Source: Fratercula arctica
Taxonomy: Eukaryota; Chordata; Aves; Charadriiformes; Alcidae
Assembly (NCBI GenBank): GCA_947846985.1
Contig: CANTUZ010000002.1
Span: forward strand, 154,871,889-154,935,888
Length of the DNA: 64,000 bases
Reading direction: 5' to 3'
A program made the translations under genes and the position numbers. Below, one piece after another: positions 1-12,621 of this stretch. Positions within the stretch are counted from its first letter, which is position 1, and every line of letters starts with the position of its first letter. Under the pieces are notes generated by a model. That model searched no databases, was not told where the DNA came from, and worked only from the letters and a program-made list of their open reading frames with translations.

Positions 1-2188
1 ATATGCTTAAATTCAGCCCCACATTTGTGAAGATGTAATACTTCATCAGAGAAGATATATGTGTGGTTTGGGTTTTTTTTTGTTTTTTTTTTTTTTTTTT
101 TCTGTTATCCAGATATGAAATTCATCATGCATTAACTGCAGGTGTAGCAAAATTATATCAAAGTCTGTCCACATCCGTCAGTGGTCATACCGTCCTGAAC
201 GTGGTGGTGCTGCTGCTCTTTCATTGCCTGGCAATTGGAATACAGAAAGTGTCCTTTGGCAGCACATCTATGGTGATCCATCTATTCCCCTTTTTGGATG
301 ATTTGTGAGGTGAAAAACTAGAGAGAATTTGTGAACACAAAATTGCACCAACGTGTTTCCCCGCTATTATAGGATACCCACCAGGTAGCCAATGTGGAAA
401 CACCATGGGCTGGTCAATGGCAAGGGAGGACAGCAGAGAGCCAAGTTAGTCACAGTCCAAGAGGAGCCCCTGCTGATCACTGAAGGAATTGCAGTGAGTA
501 TTGATGCAAAATTTGGGTGGTTTTCACCCAGACAGACAGAGAAACTGTGTTAATGTGAATTGAAAACAAACAGAAAAAAGAAGACTCAAAAGCAGCTGAG
601 AATGAAAAACTAAAATGGACTCAGTGAAACATGCGTTCAATTTCAGTTGGTTTTGCAATGGATATTTTTACAATTGGGAATATCTGAATATTGTTTTGTC
701 GAAGTGCGTTCTTTTAAAAACATAATCAAGAAAACATACATGCTCTTGTGGTTTATTGTTATTCACCTCCATTAATCACCCAAAATAAATACCACTTAGC
801 AGACGGACACAATAGACTAAAAGATTGGCATGAACCTTTGATGATTTCGTGAAGATGGACAGCAAAAGGCATCGAGGCATCATAATCCATACACAATATA
901 TAACAGGTTAAAATTCAATCAGATGTTTGATTTGGGGCCTAAGAAGTGTTAAGACTTACTAATAATCTGAGCAGGATGGGCAATGCATTATGCACCCTGC
1001 CCAGAGAGTGGAGATCAAAAATGAAGATAAAGTGACCTCCCCAATGCTTTTGCTAATATAAATTTATAGCATTTAACTTCTTCTGACACACACAGCCATG
1101 GCACCTACATTCTAGGACACGTGCCATGCACTCACAGCACTGTCATCAAAAAGGAGTATCTCTGCAGCTCACACTGTTCTTGCTGTGCATGCTCCTACTG
1201 GCATAAAGTAAAAGATGAAGTTGCAGATGGGAAGCAGAGCACCCTTCTCCTCTCAAGAGGAGAATACAAGTTGCAACTTAGCCAGGATGTAGAGATTTGA
1301 AGTTTTTGCAAAATGCCAAGAGATCTTTTACAAACACAAATAGTCAGGGCTCTCTTTTATCTCTGGTATGTTAGCTGGGAACTCCATCAGCTTTACACTT
1401 TCGGTGCCAGTCAGTGCAGAAAGAATGCTACTGCTAAATCACCCACCCCCTTCCAGAAGCCCCTACTCTGTTCCCTACGGACCGGAGTCTTACCTCACTT
1501 GACTTAACTCCGATTTGTCTCTCCTGGTGGTAGTGTGAGCACAAACACATAAAGCTGGTAGGGTTTAATAGCACACAACATTTCTTCCAAAATCTCAGTC
1601 TCATTGCACACTACTCCAAACAACAGCGTTAAAAAATCTCTGACTATGCAAGGACCAGGGCACTCTTTCAGTAGTGGTATTGTCTGCACCAAGTCTTCTC
1701 AAAACATTGCAGATGTCACTGTGTCATTTTTCTAAGGTTGGAATATATCGGAAAATTATCATCAAAACAGTCTGTGTTTGGAAGCTTTAGTTCAGGGAAG
1801 GAAAAATATCAAAATCAAACAAATTTGCTTGTAAAATTGAATTAATTTTCCTGCAAGAAAAATTAGTAGGTTTAGTAAAAGTTAAAGTTAAAAAAGTTTC
1901 ATTGTGGAAAAAACTTGAAATTTCACTAGAGAATTTTCCATAGTGATATACTGTACTACCACTGCTCATGTATCACAATACAACAGAAAAGCTTAAAGCT
2001 ATTGTCCCTTTTTGGTCTGGCTTTTTAAGCCATTAGGAGTAATCAGCTTATCTTCTCTAGCTCAGTGTCACATATTTATATAGCAATTATTTTTCTACTT
2101 TGTCATCACATTTGAAATCAAAACAAAGGTCAACTATTCCCGGGGAATGGAAGCTCCAAGTTTCACCCCACACAGATGCCATACCCAA
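1..2188. other. Unique non-coding sequence, no gene seen
   Basis: AT-rich sequence with stop codons in all frames; the longest open frames are about 60-80 codons and resemble nothing I know. Apart from the poly-T tract at 73-101 I see no repeat, RNA gene or promoter-like cluster. It is probably intronic or intergenic. Confidence 0.6.
73..101. repeat. Poly-T tract
   Basis: Nine T, one G, then nineteen T. On the minus strand this is a poly-A run, but the sequence on its far side shows no recognisable retrocopy, so I treat it as a simple repeat. Confidence 0.85.
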
Positions 2189-2283
2189 ACTTGTGTCATC
2201 CAGCCTCCTGGACCACCATTGCAAAGGAAGAGCAGCCTGGTTCCCACTCAATACCAGCCAGCTGCGACCTCTTCTGTGACAAC
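2189..2283 (+). repeat. Long direct repeat, upstream copy (flanks CR1)
   Basis: This 95-bp stretch matches 3193-3291 in the same orientation. By hand alignment the first 24 bases differ at one site, the block 'aagagcag' is identical, and the last 48 bases differ at eight sites; about 14-20 bases in the middle do not align well. The copy ends 'tctgtgacaac', immediately before the 3' end of the CR1 fragment. Flanking repeats this long are not what CR1 insertion normally makes. The likely origins are an older tandem duplication, an unusually long target duplication, or a rearrangement. Confidence 0.8.
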
Positions 2284-2285
2284 CT

Positions 2286-3160
2286 TAGAATCATTTAGGT
2301 TGGAGAAGACCTTTAAGATGGCTGAGTCCAACTGCAAACCAACAACTGCCAAGTCCGCCACTAAATCATGTTCCTAAGTGCCATGTCTACACATTTTTAA
2401 ATACCTCCAGGGATGGCGACTCAAACACTTCCCTGGGCAGCCTGTTCCAGTGCTTGATAACGCTTTTCCTAAAATCCAATCTAAACCTCCCCTGGCACAA
2501 CTCTTGTCCTGTCACTTGTTACTTGGGAGAAAAGACCGACCCCCACCTCGCTGCAACCTCCTTTCAGGTAGTTGTAGAGAGCGATAAGATCTCCCCTTAG
2601 CCTCCTTTTCTCCAGGCTGAACAACTCCAGCTCCCTCAGCCGCTCCTCATAAGACTTGTTCTCCAGACCCCTCACCAGCTTTGTTGCCCTTCTCTGGACA
2701 CACTCCAGCACCTCAATGTCTTTCCTGTAGCAAGGGGCCCAAAACTGAACACAGTATTTGAGGTGAGGCCTCACCAGTGCCGAGTACAGGGGGACGATCA
2801 CTTCCCTACTCCTGCTGGCCACACTATTCCTGATACAAGACAGGATGCTGTTGGTCTTCTTGGCCACCTTGGCACACTTCCAGCTCATATTCAGCCAGCA
2901 GTCGACCAACACCTCCAGATCATTTTCCCCTGGGCAGCTCTCCAGCCACTCCTCCCCAAGCCTGTAGTGCTGCATGGGATTGTTGTGACCCAAGTGCAGG
3001 ACCCGGCACTTGGCCTTGTTGAACCATTGGCCTCAGCCCATCAATCCAGCCTGCCCAGATCCCCCGGTAGAGCCATCCTACCCTCAAGCAGATCAACCCT
3101 CCTGCCCAACTCGGTGTTGTCTGCAAACCTACCAAGGGTGCACTCCGTCCCCTCATCCAT
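2286..3160 (-). mobile_element. CR1 LINE, 5'-truncated, minus strand
   Basis: Read on the minus strand, this holds the C-terminal reverse transcriptase region and 3' UTR of an avian CR1 retrotransposon. The 3' end is at the left, where 'agaatcatttaggttgg' is the reverse complement of the CR1 tail. The right edge fades near 3160, inside the stretch just after the catalytic RT motif, so the copy is 5'-truncated, as most CR1 copies are. About 30 unassigned bases separate it from the downstream direct repeat. Its tail resembles the copy at 12052-12815 (same gtgtagatgtggtgctgag-like segment), so both probably belong to one subfamily. Confidence 0.93.
2481..2993 (-). pseudogene. CR1 ORF2 C-terminal fragment (RT thumb/tail)
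   Basis: An open frame of 170 residues covers the end of CR1 ORF2 downstream of the RT active site. Recognisable blocks are NPMQHYRLG near the start, [20 protein letters not shown] around residues 62-81, [12 protein letters not shown] near 98-109 and [13 protein letters not shown] near 123-135. The frame leaves the CR1 reading after 'SDRTR' and ends early, so the last part of the protein is lost. With no RT catalytic core or endonuclease it cannot move. It is a dead fragment, and the frame probably stays open by chance. Confidence 0.9.
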
Positions 3161-3192
3161 TTGGGAGTTATTACCTGCGTAATAATTCCTGG

Positions 3193-3291
3193 ACTTGTGT
3201 CTTCCAGCCTCCTGGATGGACCCTTACTGGAGAGAAAGAGCAGTCTGGTTCACACTCACTACCAACCAACCGTGACCTCCTCTGTGACAAC
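3193..3291 (+). repeat. Long direct repeat, downstream copy (flanks CR1)
   Basis: Second copy of the repeat at 2189-2283, also ending 'tctgtgacaac'. It lies about 30 bases beyond the truncated 5' edge of the CR1 fragment. The sequences outside the two copies (before 2189 and after 3291) do not resemble each other, so the duplication is limited to about 100 bp. Confidence 0.8.
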
Positions 3292-6200
3292 AGAGGTAGT
3301 AACTCCCTTGTGTCAAAGTTACAGTTACAGAGACACATCTGCTAGCAAGGTCTGTCATGGCAAGCAGAGGTTAAGCTTCAGACCAGCAGGTAAAAGGTAA
3401 GAAACAGAGGACAGTAATAGATTTAACATTAATTTCAGAGGGCATCTGCCCAAGGCAAGAGCATGTTTCATGGAGCCACTGTCACAGCACAGAGCAAAGT
3501 GGTGAGCACAAGGAGATGAGTTGCACAACCTCAGGGATCGCTTCACGTGTCCAGAATCTAGTGGGAAGTAAAAGTGCCATTTTTATCTAGAAACTACTTT
3601 TCTTTACGCTGCCCCTAGCTGACACTGAATTACAAAAAATCAGCACTGACCAGAGCAGGAATGGTCTGGGCACTCAGCTGTGTCAGGAAAGTCTTATGCT
3701 GCTGCTGGTCCTGCAAAGAGACAGGTAGATAAAACAAATTGGAAAAGTCTGGACACAAAAAAACCAGAGCAAACAGTCTCAGAAAGTCAGATCTGAGATG
3801 TGCACTAGGCCTGAGAGGGGTCAGTCTCTAGAGATGTGTGCATACTCACGTTACAACTAACAACAAGAGTGCAGCTGTTCTGTGTTCTTATTGAAGGATG
3901 AAGAAAGTAGGTTTATGGACAGATGTAATTAATGTATGACACCAGCCATTTAAAAGGAAACTTGGAGTTACCCCACGTACCCTCAACATGTTATTCCTTA
4001 TGAAACAGCTGAACCTGGACGTCCTTGCCCACAGGAGAGCCAGCAGAGCACTCAGAGTTAGTCAAACAAATGTGAATTAAGGTCACCTAAACTCTGAATA
4101 GGAGCTTCTGTCCTGGCTTTATTTACACTTGACAAATTCATTTCCATTTCTTACCTCTCTTAGGCTTAGATTCATCTCCTCATCTCCTGATATCCTGCAG
4201 TTAGTGTGGGGATAGGAAGAGCTCATTAGCTTTAGTGAGAGAAATGCCATTGAATCACAGCCTTCTTCATCCTATTAGTACAAATTTAGAAACACCCAGT
4301 GACCCACAATGAACCGGCTCTGGATTTATCCTAATGCATGCAAATGGTGACCCTTACTCACTTTACTTGTATATGATCAACAGCTTTGGTTTCCAGCCAG
4401 CTCTAAACATGTGAGTTTTTCTCATGACCTGCTACCTATTTACGGTATTAGAAATGCATTATGCATGCACTAGATCTCAAAATGAGCCTGAACTCTCACA
4501 ACCTTTCACACTGAAGATGTGTCCTCCCTTAACCCTGCCGCACAACTATTTGCTTGAGAGCATTTCCTTCTCTGCCCCTTCTGCCTCCGCAGAGCAAAAT
4601 AAAGACGAAAAACAGCTCTACAAACACTAAGATGCTGTAAGTGAACAATAAATTTATAATGACCTTCAGGTGATTTTGCCATTCAGCATCCAGGGACTGC
4701 AGCCAGACCAGCCGGGGGGTGGGATTAGGTCAGCATCCTCTTATTTCCCCAATTCAGCTCAGCACGAGGTAGGGGGATAAACTCAGGCCCAAAGGATGCC
4801 ATGACAAGGGTGTAACACCAAGCACCCGCATGCCGATTCCTACACTCAACTACTAGGCACATAAAGCCCAGCACAGCTTTGGTTACAGACTTGCAGTACA
4901 GATACAATGATACAGAAAATCAGAGCATCTTAACAGTCAAAGGCAGGGATGTAGGATCAAGAGCTCACAGGTAAAATGCTGGGAAGGTAATGAAGTGTTG
5001 CAGGTCAATATGCTCATTACTGACACTTCAGCAAGCACAGCACACCTTGCCCCAGGGCTCTTTTTCTGTGGAAGAGGTGCCCTTTATGGTGGGCTGGAAC
5101 CTCATATTAGTTGCTTTACATTTCCCACTCTAAAAACTATTTCAGGTGTTCATAACCTTTGTGAAACTTATGCTATTTAGGTTTAATTTTTTTATATGCA
5201 GAAACAAACCAGTGAAAATCTGGAAAAGCCGACCAACACCTTGCAAATATTGAGTAGAAACAATGCAAACAGAAAAAAATCCCAACTCAACAATGACAAA
5301 AACCAACACGAGAAATCCCTTCTTTTGGTACTAGCAGATTTTTGTCATTTTATTTAGAAAATTCTGGGGCCAAACTGGCAGTGTGCTGAATTTACCTGCA
5401 CCCAGAGGTGGAGGAAATTACAAATGAGTGTAACTAGAAACATAAGGGAAAATAAGAGCAACGACCCTGGAACTAAGAACATCAAAACAGCTCTGAACCC
5501 GTCTGTCCACAGCTAGAAATTGGATCAAGCTATAAGATTGTCCCTTCACGAAGACAAGCAAAGATACTGAAAAAGGTGACTAAAAGCAGCCTTTTCATCA
5601 GAAAATCACAAACCCTGTTTGATAATATGCATGTAAGTGAAGATCAAACTAATGATGAGATTATGACCAAGACATTGAAAATGATTTCGTTCTAAATAGA
5701 ATGAAACTTTTGAGAGAGATCTTATGACATCTGACAAGATATCATGTGAGAACTCAAAAAGAGGGAGAAAGATGCTTTTAAGGTCTTGAGAACAGAGATG
5801 AGACTGTTGAATCAACTCTGTTGTTTGGAGGGTTTATGGAATTCTTATTTTGACGCAAAGGTTGTAATGAAGAGCCAAAATCAAGAACAAGATCGCAGAA
5901 AAGATTCTGACTTCATTTTGGAAAAGGCAGTTAGACTGTAAGTGGAGAACAGCATTTGCAGATTGAAAGTTCTGAAGGAAACCAGGCCTCATTCAGAGGA
6001 CTGGGTTAGTCAAAGGAGCAACTGGAAGAAAATCGAAAACTCAGAAAACCGAGCACAAACTTTGAAAGAAGGGGCATAAAGAACTGCACAAAAAGTGGAA
6101 GAAAACACAAACCAACTTTATATCTAGCCTTTGCAAAGAGCTGCTATATTTTGTAACAAGCAAAATAATTTTGCAAAAGCCTGTTGGAAAGACAGAATTT

Positions 6201-9200
6201 ACCAACGTACATTACCTCTAAACAAGCAAGCGGAATTCATTATGGGAAAGATTCAAGCGGTACCTAAATGTAGCAGATTTTTACCTTACAGACTAGCAGA
6301 TTCCTTATTAATTTTAGATTGGGTGCACAGATCAGTGTGACACCTGATTTATAATACAGAGTATGAAAACAGAACCAATACCATCAATGCTCATACAGGG
6401 GACAAATCACTCCTGAAGAGGTGGCTTGTAAGTGTAATGGGACAGTCACCTGGCTGGAGAGGTGGAACTGCCCAGGCTCTTCTTAGGAAGCATACTACCC
6501 AAAAAGATATCTTTGCTTTGAGTAAAAATTGCACTTTTTAAATTAAGAAAACCCAGCCTGGTAAGCCAGGATATGGAAGGAGCAGTGTTTACACACAACC
6601 ATCTCCTGGCCATGGCCCCTGCTCTTCCAGGGGGCCCTTGCTTCCAGCCAGCATGGTCACTTGCTGCATGGCAGCAATCCCTGACCAGTGCCTTCTGCTC
6701 TACAGGGAGGTTTCTCCATTCATTCCTGAGCCCTAACCAAGCTCATCAGCATCTCAGCACATGCTGCAAACTCCCAGGGTCCAGCTGCATCCTTGATAAA
6801 CCCACAGCCTCTGTATCTGTTGATGCCCTGGGTTGCTCCCAATGGAAAGGAGAAGGAAAGGGTCCAGGGATGGGAACAACGTTCAGCCAATCTCCTTAGT
6901 GGATCATAAGCATATCTGTGAAAATCGAAAGAAAACAAACACTCCTGTCATGAGGACATACAGGTCTAGCTAAAACAAAATATTTAAAAGACGAGGTTTA
7001 CAAATACTTTGGGAGAAGGTGCATCTGAAATATAGCAGACTGCCACTGGGAGAATGCAGATCAGCAAACGACCTCAGGTAAACAGGAAAAGAGAAAGCAA
7101 AAAAAAAAGACATAAGGAGAAGGGAGAAGTAGATTAAAATATGGAAATTAGAAGAGAAAAGTCAAAATATCCAGGATGTAGAGAAATGACATAAATAAAA
7201 CTAAATAGGCTAATATGCTCCGAGTAATGCTGTAAAGAAAAGGCCATTTTAAAAGACAAAAAATAGTCAAACAGAAGCAGAGTAGAATGGTAATTCTAAA
7301 AACTTTAAATCTATGACCCAAGACTGATATCGATTCATTTGTATATGCTGGGGAAAAAAACAACCTAGATTATTATCCTTTTTATCCATAAAGGGCATTA
7401 TTAGAGAATACAACCACTAAACATGCAATTGAACATGCAAAATCTTTGTGAGCCACAACATACCATCTGCAGTAATAACGGGTCACAGACCACAATTGCC
7501 ATGACTCTTGTTTTGCTAAAAAGTTTGATTTAAAAATAGCTCTAGGATGGCTACATTTTATTGCTGCTATAAAAAATTACTGCTAAAAGGGTGCTTAAAA
7601 GAGATGAAGAGTCAGATCTGGAGCTTTATCTGATGCTGCTAAATTTCAGAGCAGTAGCCTCTGAACAGGGCTGCCACCTGCAGAGAACACTTCAGCCCAG
7701 ACTGGCAGGTTATTTTAGGTTCTGATGCTAAATGCCGGGGTATTTTCACAAAAAAAGTGAACCAGAAAATTTACCATGATCACAGATAACATGAATTTAA
7801 TGGGGCCGCAGGTCATAGACTAGTATATTACATCAGAGGACAATAGTCTCTTGTGAAGTAGCCTCCCTCCCACGAGGTGATTGCTAATGGAAGACAGACC
7901 TACAGCTTCCGTAACAAAAGGAAGAGGGAAAAAAGGAATGAGTCTGAATCCTTGACATCAAAACCAGAATCAACAGAAGTGAGGGATAAAGCAAGGGAAG
8001 GCACAAGGCTGAGCTAAAGCTCATGAGATCCTTCAGGCATCCACAGGACAGAGGTGGTCAGCTCGGAGACTGGTTGAGACCTGGTGATGTCTCATTAGAA
8101 ATCTCTGGTTTTGCCTCTGAGTGGGGATGAGTTGTTGCAGTAATTGGCGCTTTAGGAAGCTTGAGATAAAACATGACATAGTCCCTCCCAGCATGTTTGA
8201 GTTAAAAGCAGCTGTCGAGGGAGTCAGCACTGATGTCAGTGGCTTGAACAGCACACAAAGATCCCCTGTCCTTCCTTCCAAGCTCTTTCCTAAACCGCTG
8301 TTTTGCCGATCTCTTGTTGCATTAAAGAAGCATCGTAGTTCTCCACTCCAGCCCCAAATTCTCCTTGGTTCTGTCCTAAAACCACTTCCCCTCCATGGTC
8401 CAAGCCTCTCCTTTTTCAAATCTCCTCATTCCTCTGTTCTCCACAAACATCTGGGACGCTTACAGGCCACGTGTTCCATTTCCTTAAAGGCAGTAGGGGA
8501 GACGGGGACCCGCTGCTGCTGTGGATTACCCTGTTAACACGCTTCGCAGGGCTTTACACAGTGAATTTAAAGTGTTTGGTCCAGCTGATACCAAGTTCAG
8601 ATTCCTACATGATGTTACATGTCGTGTTTCTGAATTTTTGAATGTATTGAAAATATAAACTAAAAATGCACTGTGTACCCGCTTAAAGATAGGAAGGAAT
8701 ACTTAGGTTACAAAGTTAGTAAATACATGCTGAAATAAAGGTTACATATCCAGCCTCTTTTTGCACATTTTATAGATCCACTTTTAGACGCGGAGTGCCA
8801 TACTCAGCCTGCTTTTCCCATGTTCATTCAGTGCACAGGACAAAACTGGTTTGTAGCTGCCTCAGCTGCAACTGGAGGTGCAGGGAGCCATACCCTGAGC
8901 GTGCACACTACATAAAGGGCTCTGAAAAACCGTGGCCTGTAATTAGGGACTATTGAATCTCTCTCTGCCACTAAAAATGAGAATAATACCTGAACTTCAT
9001 CTTTTGGTATGAGGTAGAAAATGTTTTCTTTAGAGTTGGCACAGCATTTGACTGCTACCATGATAGAAAAGCTGTTGGAAAAAGAGTGGTGGTGTGCTTG
9101 GAGGATGGTTCAAGCAAGATGAGCCTCATACTGACCATGCTGAGCTGCCCAGTGTTAAATGATCACCACCCGTGGGAGCCCCAGGAGGTGCAGGGGTCCG

Positions 9201-11437
9201 TGATCACATCGTTAAAGATGACTTGTTCATATGAAAAAGATCAAGTTGCGGCTTCCTAGACAAGTTTATCTCCTAATTTGGGAGTCCTTAAATTTGCCAC
9301 CACGGTAGGCTCCTTTTGATACTTGTGAAAGGGACTGCTTCAAAGGTTTTAACAAATATTGCAAGGAACATTTCTGCACTACTGAGGTCACAGGTCTCAT
9401 TTGTGATGGCCAGTAGCTGCTGCTTTGTCTTAAGAGTTTCCCAGGGGTGAGATGTAACCAGCAGCGGAGGAGCCGCAAGACCTCTGTGTGCTGCTAAGAA
9501 ACTGCTCCCGGCTTCTGAGCTTTACACAGCAACGGCTGCAGGGGGCTGTGTGGGCGACATCAGGTTTGTTGAAAGGAAGGATATATCCCCTGCAAATGGA
9601 AGGGGATAGAGAGGAACAGACATAACGTGCTCAGCCTCTCCTGCCGGGAAGGAAAACCAAGGGTTAAGTCTAACTTCCATTTCAACTTATCACAGAGGGG
9701 AAAAATTAGGCATTTTTAAGTAGTTATGTAGGTTTATAATAAAGTCATTTTAAGGAATGTTTTGAAATTACTTACAAATGATTGAAACTGGATTAAGAAA
9801 CTTTATTCACCTGTAACAATGACTATACTCCACTTGACGACATCAGGTAAGTGATTCCAGCTCTGGCCAGGCTTTGGATTGCCTAAAGTCCCAAGAGCAC
9901 CAAGGACAAGCCACATAGTCACAAGGGATCACTAAACATCACTTTAGAGAACAGAGAAACACTTTAAGTCTGAATGGGGATCAATCTAAGCAAGAAAGCT
10001 TTACATACACACAACAGGGAGAAGCTCTGATACATAGGATCACATATCAGCTGAGAGAGGGTTAAGAGTACTAAACACAAGGTTACAATGGAGTGAAGAT
10101 AAATAAAGGCATCTGATAAGCTGCAGCCTTTCTGTGCATGTATGTACCACAGATCTGAATCTTCATTGCTTTGCAATTTATTTTCACCTGTGATAAGGTG
10201 GGTGTGACATACTGAGCTGGCAATAATTTACAGTGCTTTGAAAGGGAGTAAGAGATGAGTGTAAATGATTGCCAGGAACCAGGGTGTGGTGAGAGATGCG
10301 TTGACCAGCTTCCAACACTAGAAATAGCTCTTTTTTCTTTGTATTTAATAACTTCCCAGAGGGACACACCACACTCATTTCTGGTCCTGGGAAAACACAT
10401 TTTAAAGTTATGATATTATTGTGTATCAAAAAGCTATTTTGCATCATATATTATTTATTCACTGAGGCCTTGAGAGCACTTGAGTTTCATCCATGCATGC
10501 AGAAAAGATACAACCCAGTCCCAAGAAATTTATTAGCTAAGACATTTGCTATAACTAAACTTGCGTCAGATTTACTTAACAGATTTCTAAATTGATTTAA
10601 ATGGTGCAAACCTTTCAGCAGACAATGTAAACTTAACTTAGATGTTACTTACAGAAATTTAGTATCCATAATTACTGACTGGAATCAAGTAAACTGAAGT
10701 GAGACTCTCAAGTTTAAGATGTCTATTTTGTGGGTTGTGTATCTGGTATGTATAAGTGAATTGTAAACAGAACTTTTCAAAGGCATCATTTCTTTAAAAA
10801 ATCAGTTTTGAAAGAAGTGTTCTTTTATGTCTAGAAAAATTCTTGTAAAACATTAACCAGCTTTTAGCCCATCGTTTTGCTGCCTGGCTTTATACTTAGC
10901 TGCAACTGCCTAGGTTTTTATAAGGTGTTAATAAATCTACCCATACTATTTTAAAATAATTTGTCAGAGAAATGCTTTCTCATTCATGCCACGAAGACCG
11001 AATCTGTCTGGGAAGTGCTTGGCTGCTATACAAATGGGCACTGTAGAAAACCCCCTGATAAAGATAGCTGATTGTGTTGTAACCAAAAATAGCTTCTGCC
11101 TGTATTAAGGCCATACACTGAATGGAAAATCTGACAGTGGAGAGGTGCTTAGCACCTGTGCTTGGTGCTAATCAGAGCCAAGCCAAAAGTAGCTTGCAGC
11201 CTGACAGCCTGTCTGCCCCTTCTTCTCTTCCTCAGACACAAATCTAGGTATAGCTGAACTTCTATGGGCAAGGGGGATGGGCTAGACACCTCCCACAAAA
11301 TCCCTTCAGGCCCTGATTTGTATTGCTTTACACTGAGAAGCTGAACTTTCTTAAGAGAAAAGAAATGAGGGCAGAGAAAGGGAGAGAAAGAGGATGGGGA
11401 GTGCCAAGGATGGCTGATTGCATAAGCAAGATGGGGG
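3292..11437. other. Unique non-coding sequence, no gene seen
   Basis: Eight kilobases without a recognisable gene, RNA or recent transposon. Open frames are short (up to 138 codons at 8121-8537, with a competing 128-codon frame antisense at 8033-8419) and have no domain I recognise. The part near 5580-6130 is purine-rich on the plus strand. The end near 10976-11045 has a faint look of an old SINE/LINE tail, too weak to call. Confidence 0.55.
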
Positions 11438-11771
11438 CATAACTTTAGTAAGAGGGCTGGAGCACCTCTCCTATGAGCACAGACTGAGAGAGTTGGGGTT
11501 GTTCAGTCTGGAGAAAAGAAGGCTCCGAGGAGACCTTATAGTGGCCTACCAGAAAGCTGGTGAGGGACTTTTTAGGATGTCAGGTAATGGTAGGACTAGA
11601 GGGAATGGATTAAAACTTGAGATGGGTCGATTCAGACTGGATGTTACGAAGAAGTTCTTCACCATGAGGGTGGTGAGACACTGGAACAGGTTGCCCAGAG
11701 AGGTGGTGGAAGCCCCATCCCTGGAAGTTTTTAAGGCCAGGCTGGATGGGGCTCTGAGCAACCTGATCTAG
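11438..11771 (+). pseudogene. CR1 ORF2 C-terminal fragment
   Basis: An open frame encodes the last ~110 residues of CR1 ORF2, from a [23 protein letters not shown] block to the end block with [19 protein letters not shown], closing with a stop at 11769-11771. A short internal gap replaces the usual tyrosine-rich KYLKGG stretch (here 'VAYQKAGEG'). There is no RT core or endonuclease. The ATG upstream at 11418 lies outside the element and is incidental. Confidence 0.88.
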
Positions 11772-11868
11772 TGGGAGGTGTCCCTGCCCATGGCAGGGGG
11801 GTTGGAACTAGATGATCTTTAAGGTCTCTTCCAACCCTAACAATTCTATGATTCTATGATTCCATAAG
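11438..11868 (+). mobile_element. CR1 LINE 3' end, plus strand
   Basis: A 5'-truncated CR1 copy with the end of ORF2 and a full 3' UTR. It closes with the typical tail: 'gttggaactagatgatctttaagg', 'ccttccaaccct' and 'attctatgattctatgatt'. The good match to the usual CR1 3' end and a long open ORF2 remnant suggest a moderately young insertion. Another CR1 of a different type starts about 180 bp downstream in the same orientation. Confidence 0.95.
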
Positions 11869-12161
11869 ATGACAACCTCTGCTGCAGTGGGGATAAGCTC
11901 TGGCCAGGATGGCAGGAAATTATATCTTGAGAAGGGTAAATGAGATCTACAGGCCCTTCCCAAAATTCACTGCTGCTCACTATAGTGGCACAGAGAAGCC
12001 CATCGTGGGTGGCTAAGTTTTCCCTTGCAGTCTGAACACCTTAGTAGGTCTTCTGGAACAGGTTGCCCAGGGAGGTGGTGGAGTCACCATCCCTGGAGGT
12101 ATTTGAAACATGTGTAGATGTGGTGCTGAGGGACATGGTTTAGTGGTGGACTTGGCAGTGC

Positions 12162-12166
12162 TAGGT
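12162..12166 (+). repeat. 5-bp target site duplication, left (TAGGT)
   Basis: TAGGT directly precedes the LTR start TGTCGTG and is repeated exactly at 12748-12752 after the LTR end. A 5-bp duplication is usual for class III (ERVL-like) avian retroviral integrations, though not unique to them. Confidence 0.9.
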
Positions 12167-12409
12167 TGTCGTGATTTCAGTTGGGATAGAGTTGACTTTC
12201 TTACTAGCAGCTGGTATAGTGATGTGTTTTGGATTTAGGAGGAAAGCGATGATAGTGCAGTGATGGTTTTGGTTGTTGCTAAGCAGACAAGGCCTTTTCT
12301 GCTCCTCACACCACCCCACCAGCAAGCAGGCTGGGGGGGCACAAGAAGCTGGGAGGAGACACAGCCAGGACAGCTGATCCCAACAGACAAAAGAGATATT
12401 CCATGCCAT

Positions 12410-12434
12410 ATGACGTCATGTTGTGTATATAAAG
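12410..12434 (+). promoter_or_regulatory. LTR promoter: CRE palindrome plus TATA box
   Basis: ATGACGTCAT at 12410-12419 is a perfect palindrome containing the consensus CREB/ATF site TGACGTCA, and it overlaps an E-box CATATG (12407-12412). Seven bases after the CRE comes TATATAAAG at 12426-12434, a strong TATA box. Initiation would be expected roughly 25-35 bases downstream, near 12455. The sites are seen directly; activity is inferred. Confidence 0.7.
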
Positions 12435-12615
12435 CTGGGGGAAGAAGAAGGAAGGAGGAAGACGTTTGGAATGATGATGTTTGTCTTCCCAAGTAACTGT
12501 TACACTTGATGGAGCCCTGCTTTCCTAGAGATGGCTGAACACCTGCCTGCGGATGGGAAGCAGTGAAGGAATTCATTGTTTTGCTTTGCTTGTGTGCATG
12601 GCTTTTGCTTTACTT

Positions 12616-12621
12616 ATTAAA
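12616..12621 (+). terminator. LTR polyadenylation signal ATTAAA
   Basis: ATTAAA is the commonest variant of AATAAA. It lies about 185 bases after the TATA box, followed by a 'ctgtgttc' GT-containing stretch and a T-rich region, as expected for the R/U5 boundary of an LTR. Confidence 0.6.

Noticed and set aside
2763..3345. Plus-strand frames opposite the first CR1 (139 and 111 codons)
   Set aside because: Antisense shadows of the CR1 RT region and its flank.
10976..11045. 'gaagtgcttggctgctatac' followed by 'aaatgggcactgtagaaaa' as an old SINE/LINE tail
   Set aside because: Suggestive but too short and diverged to name.
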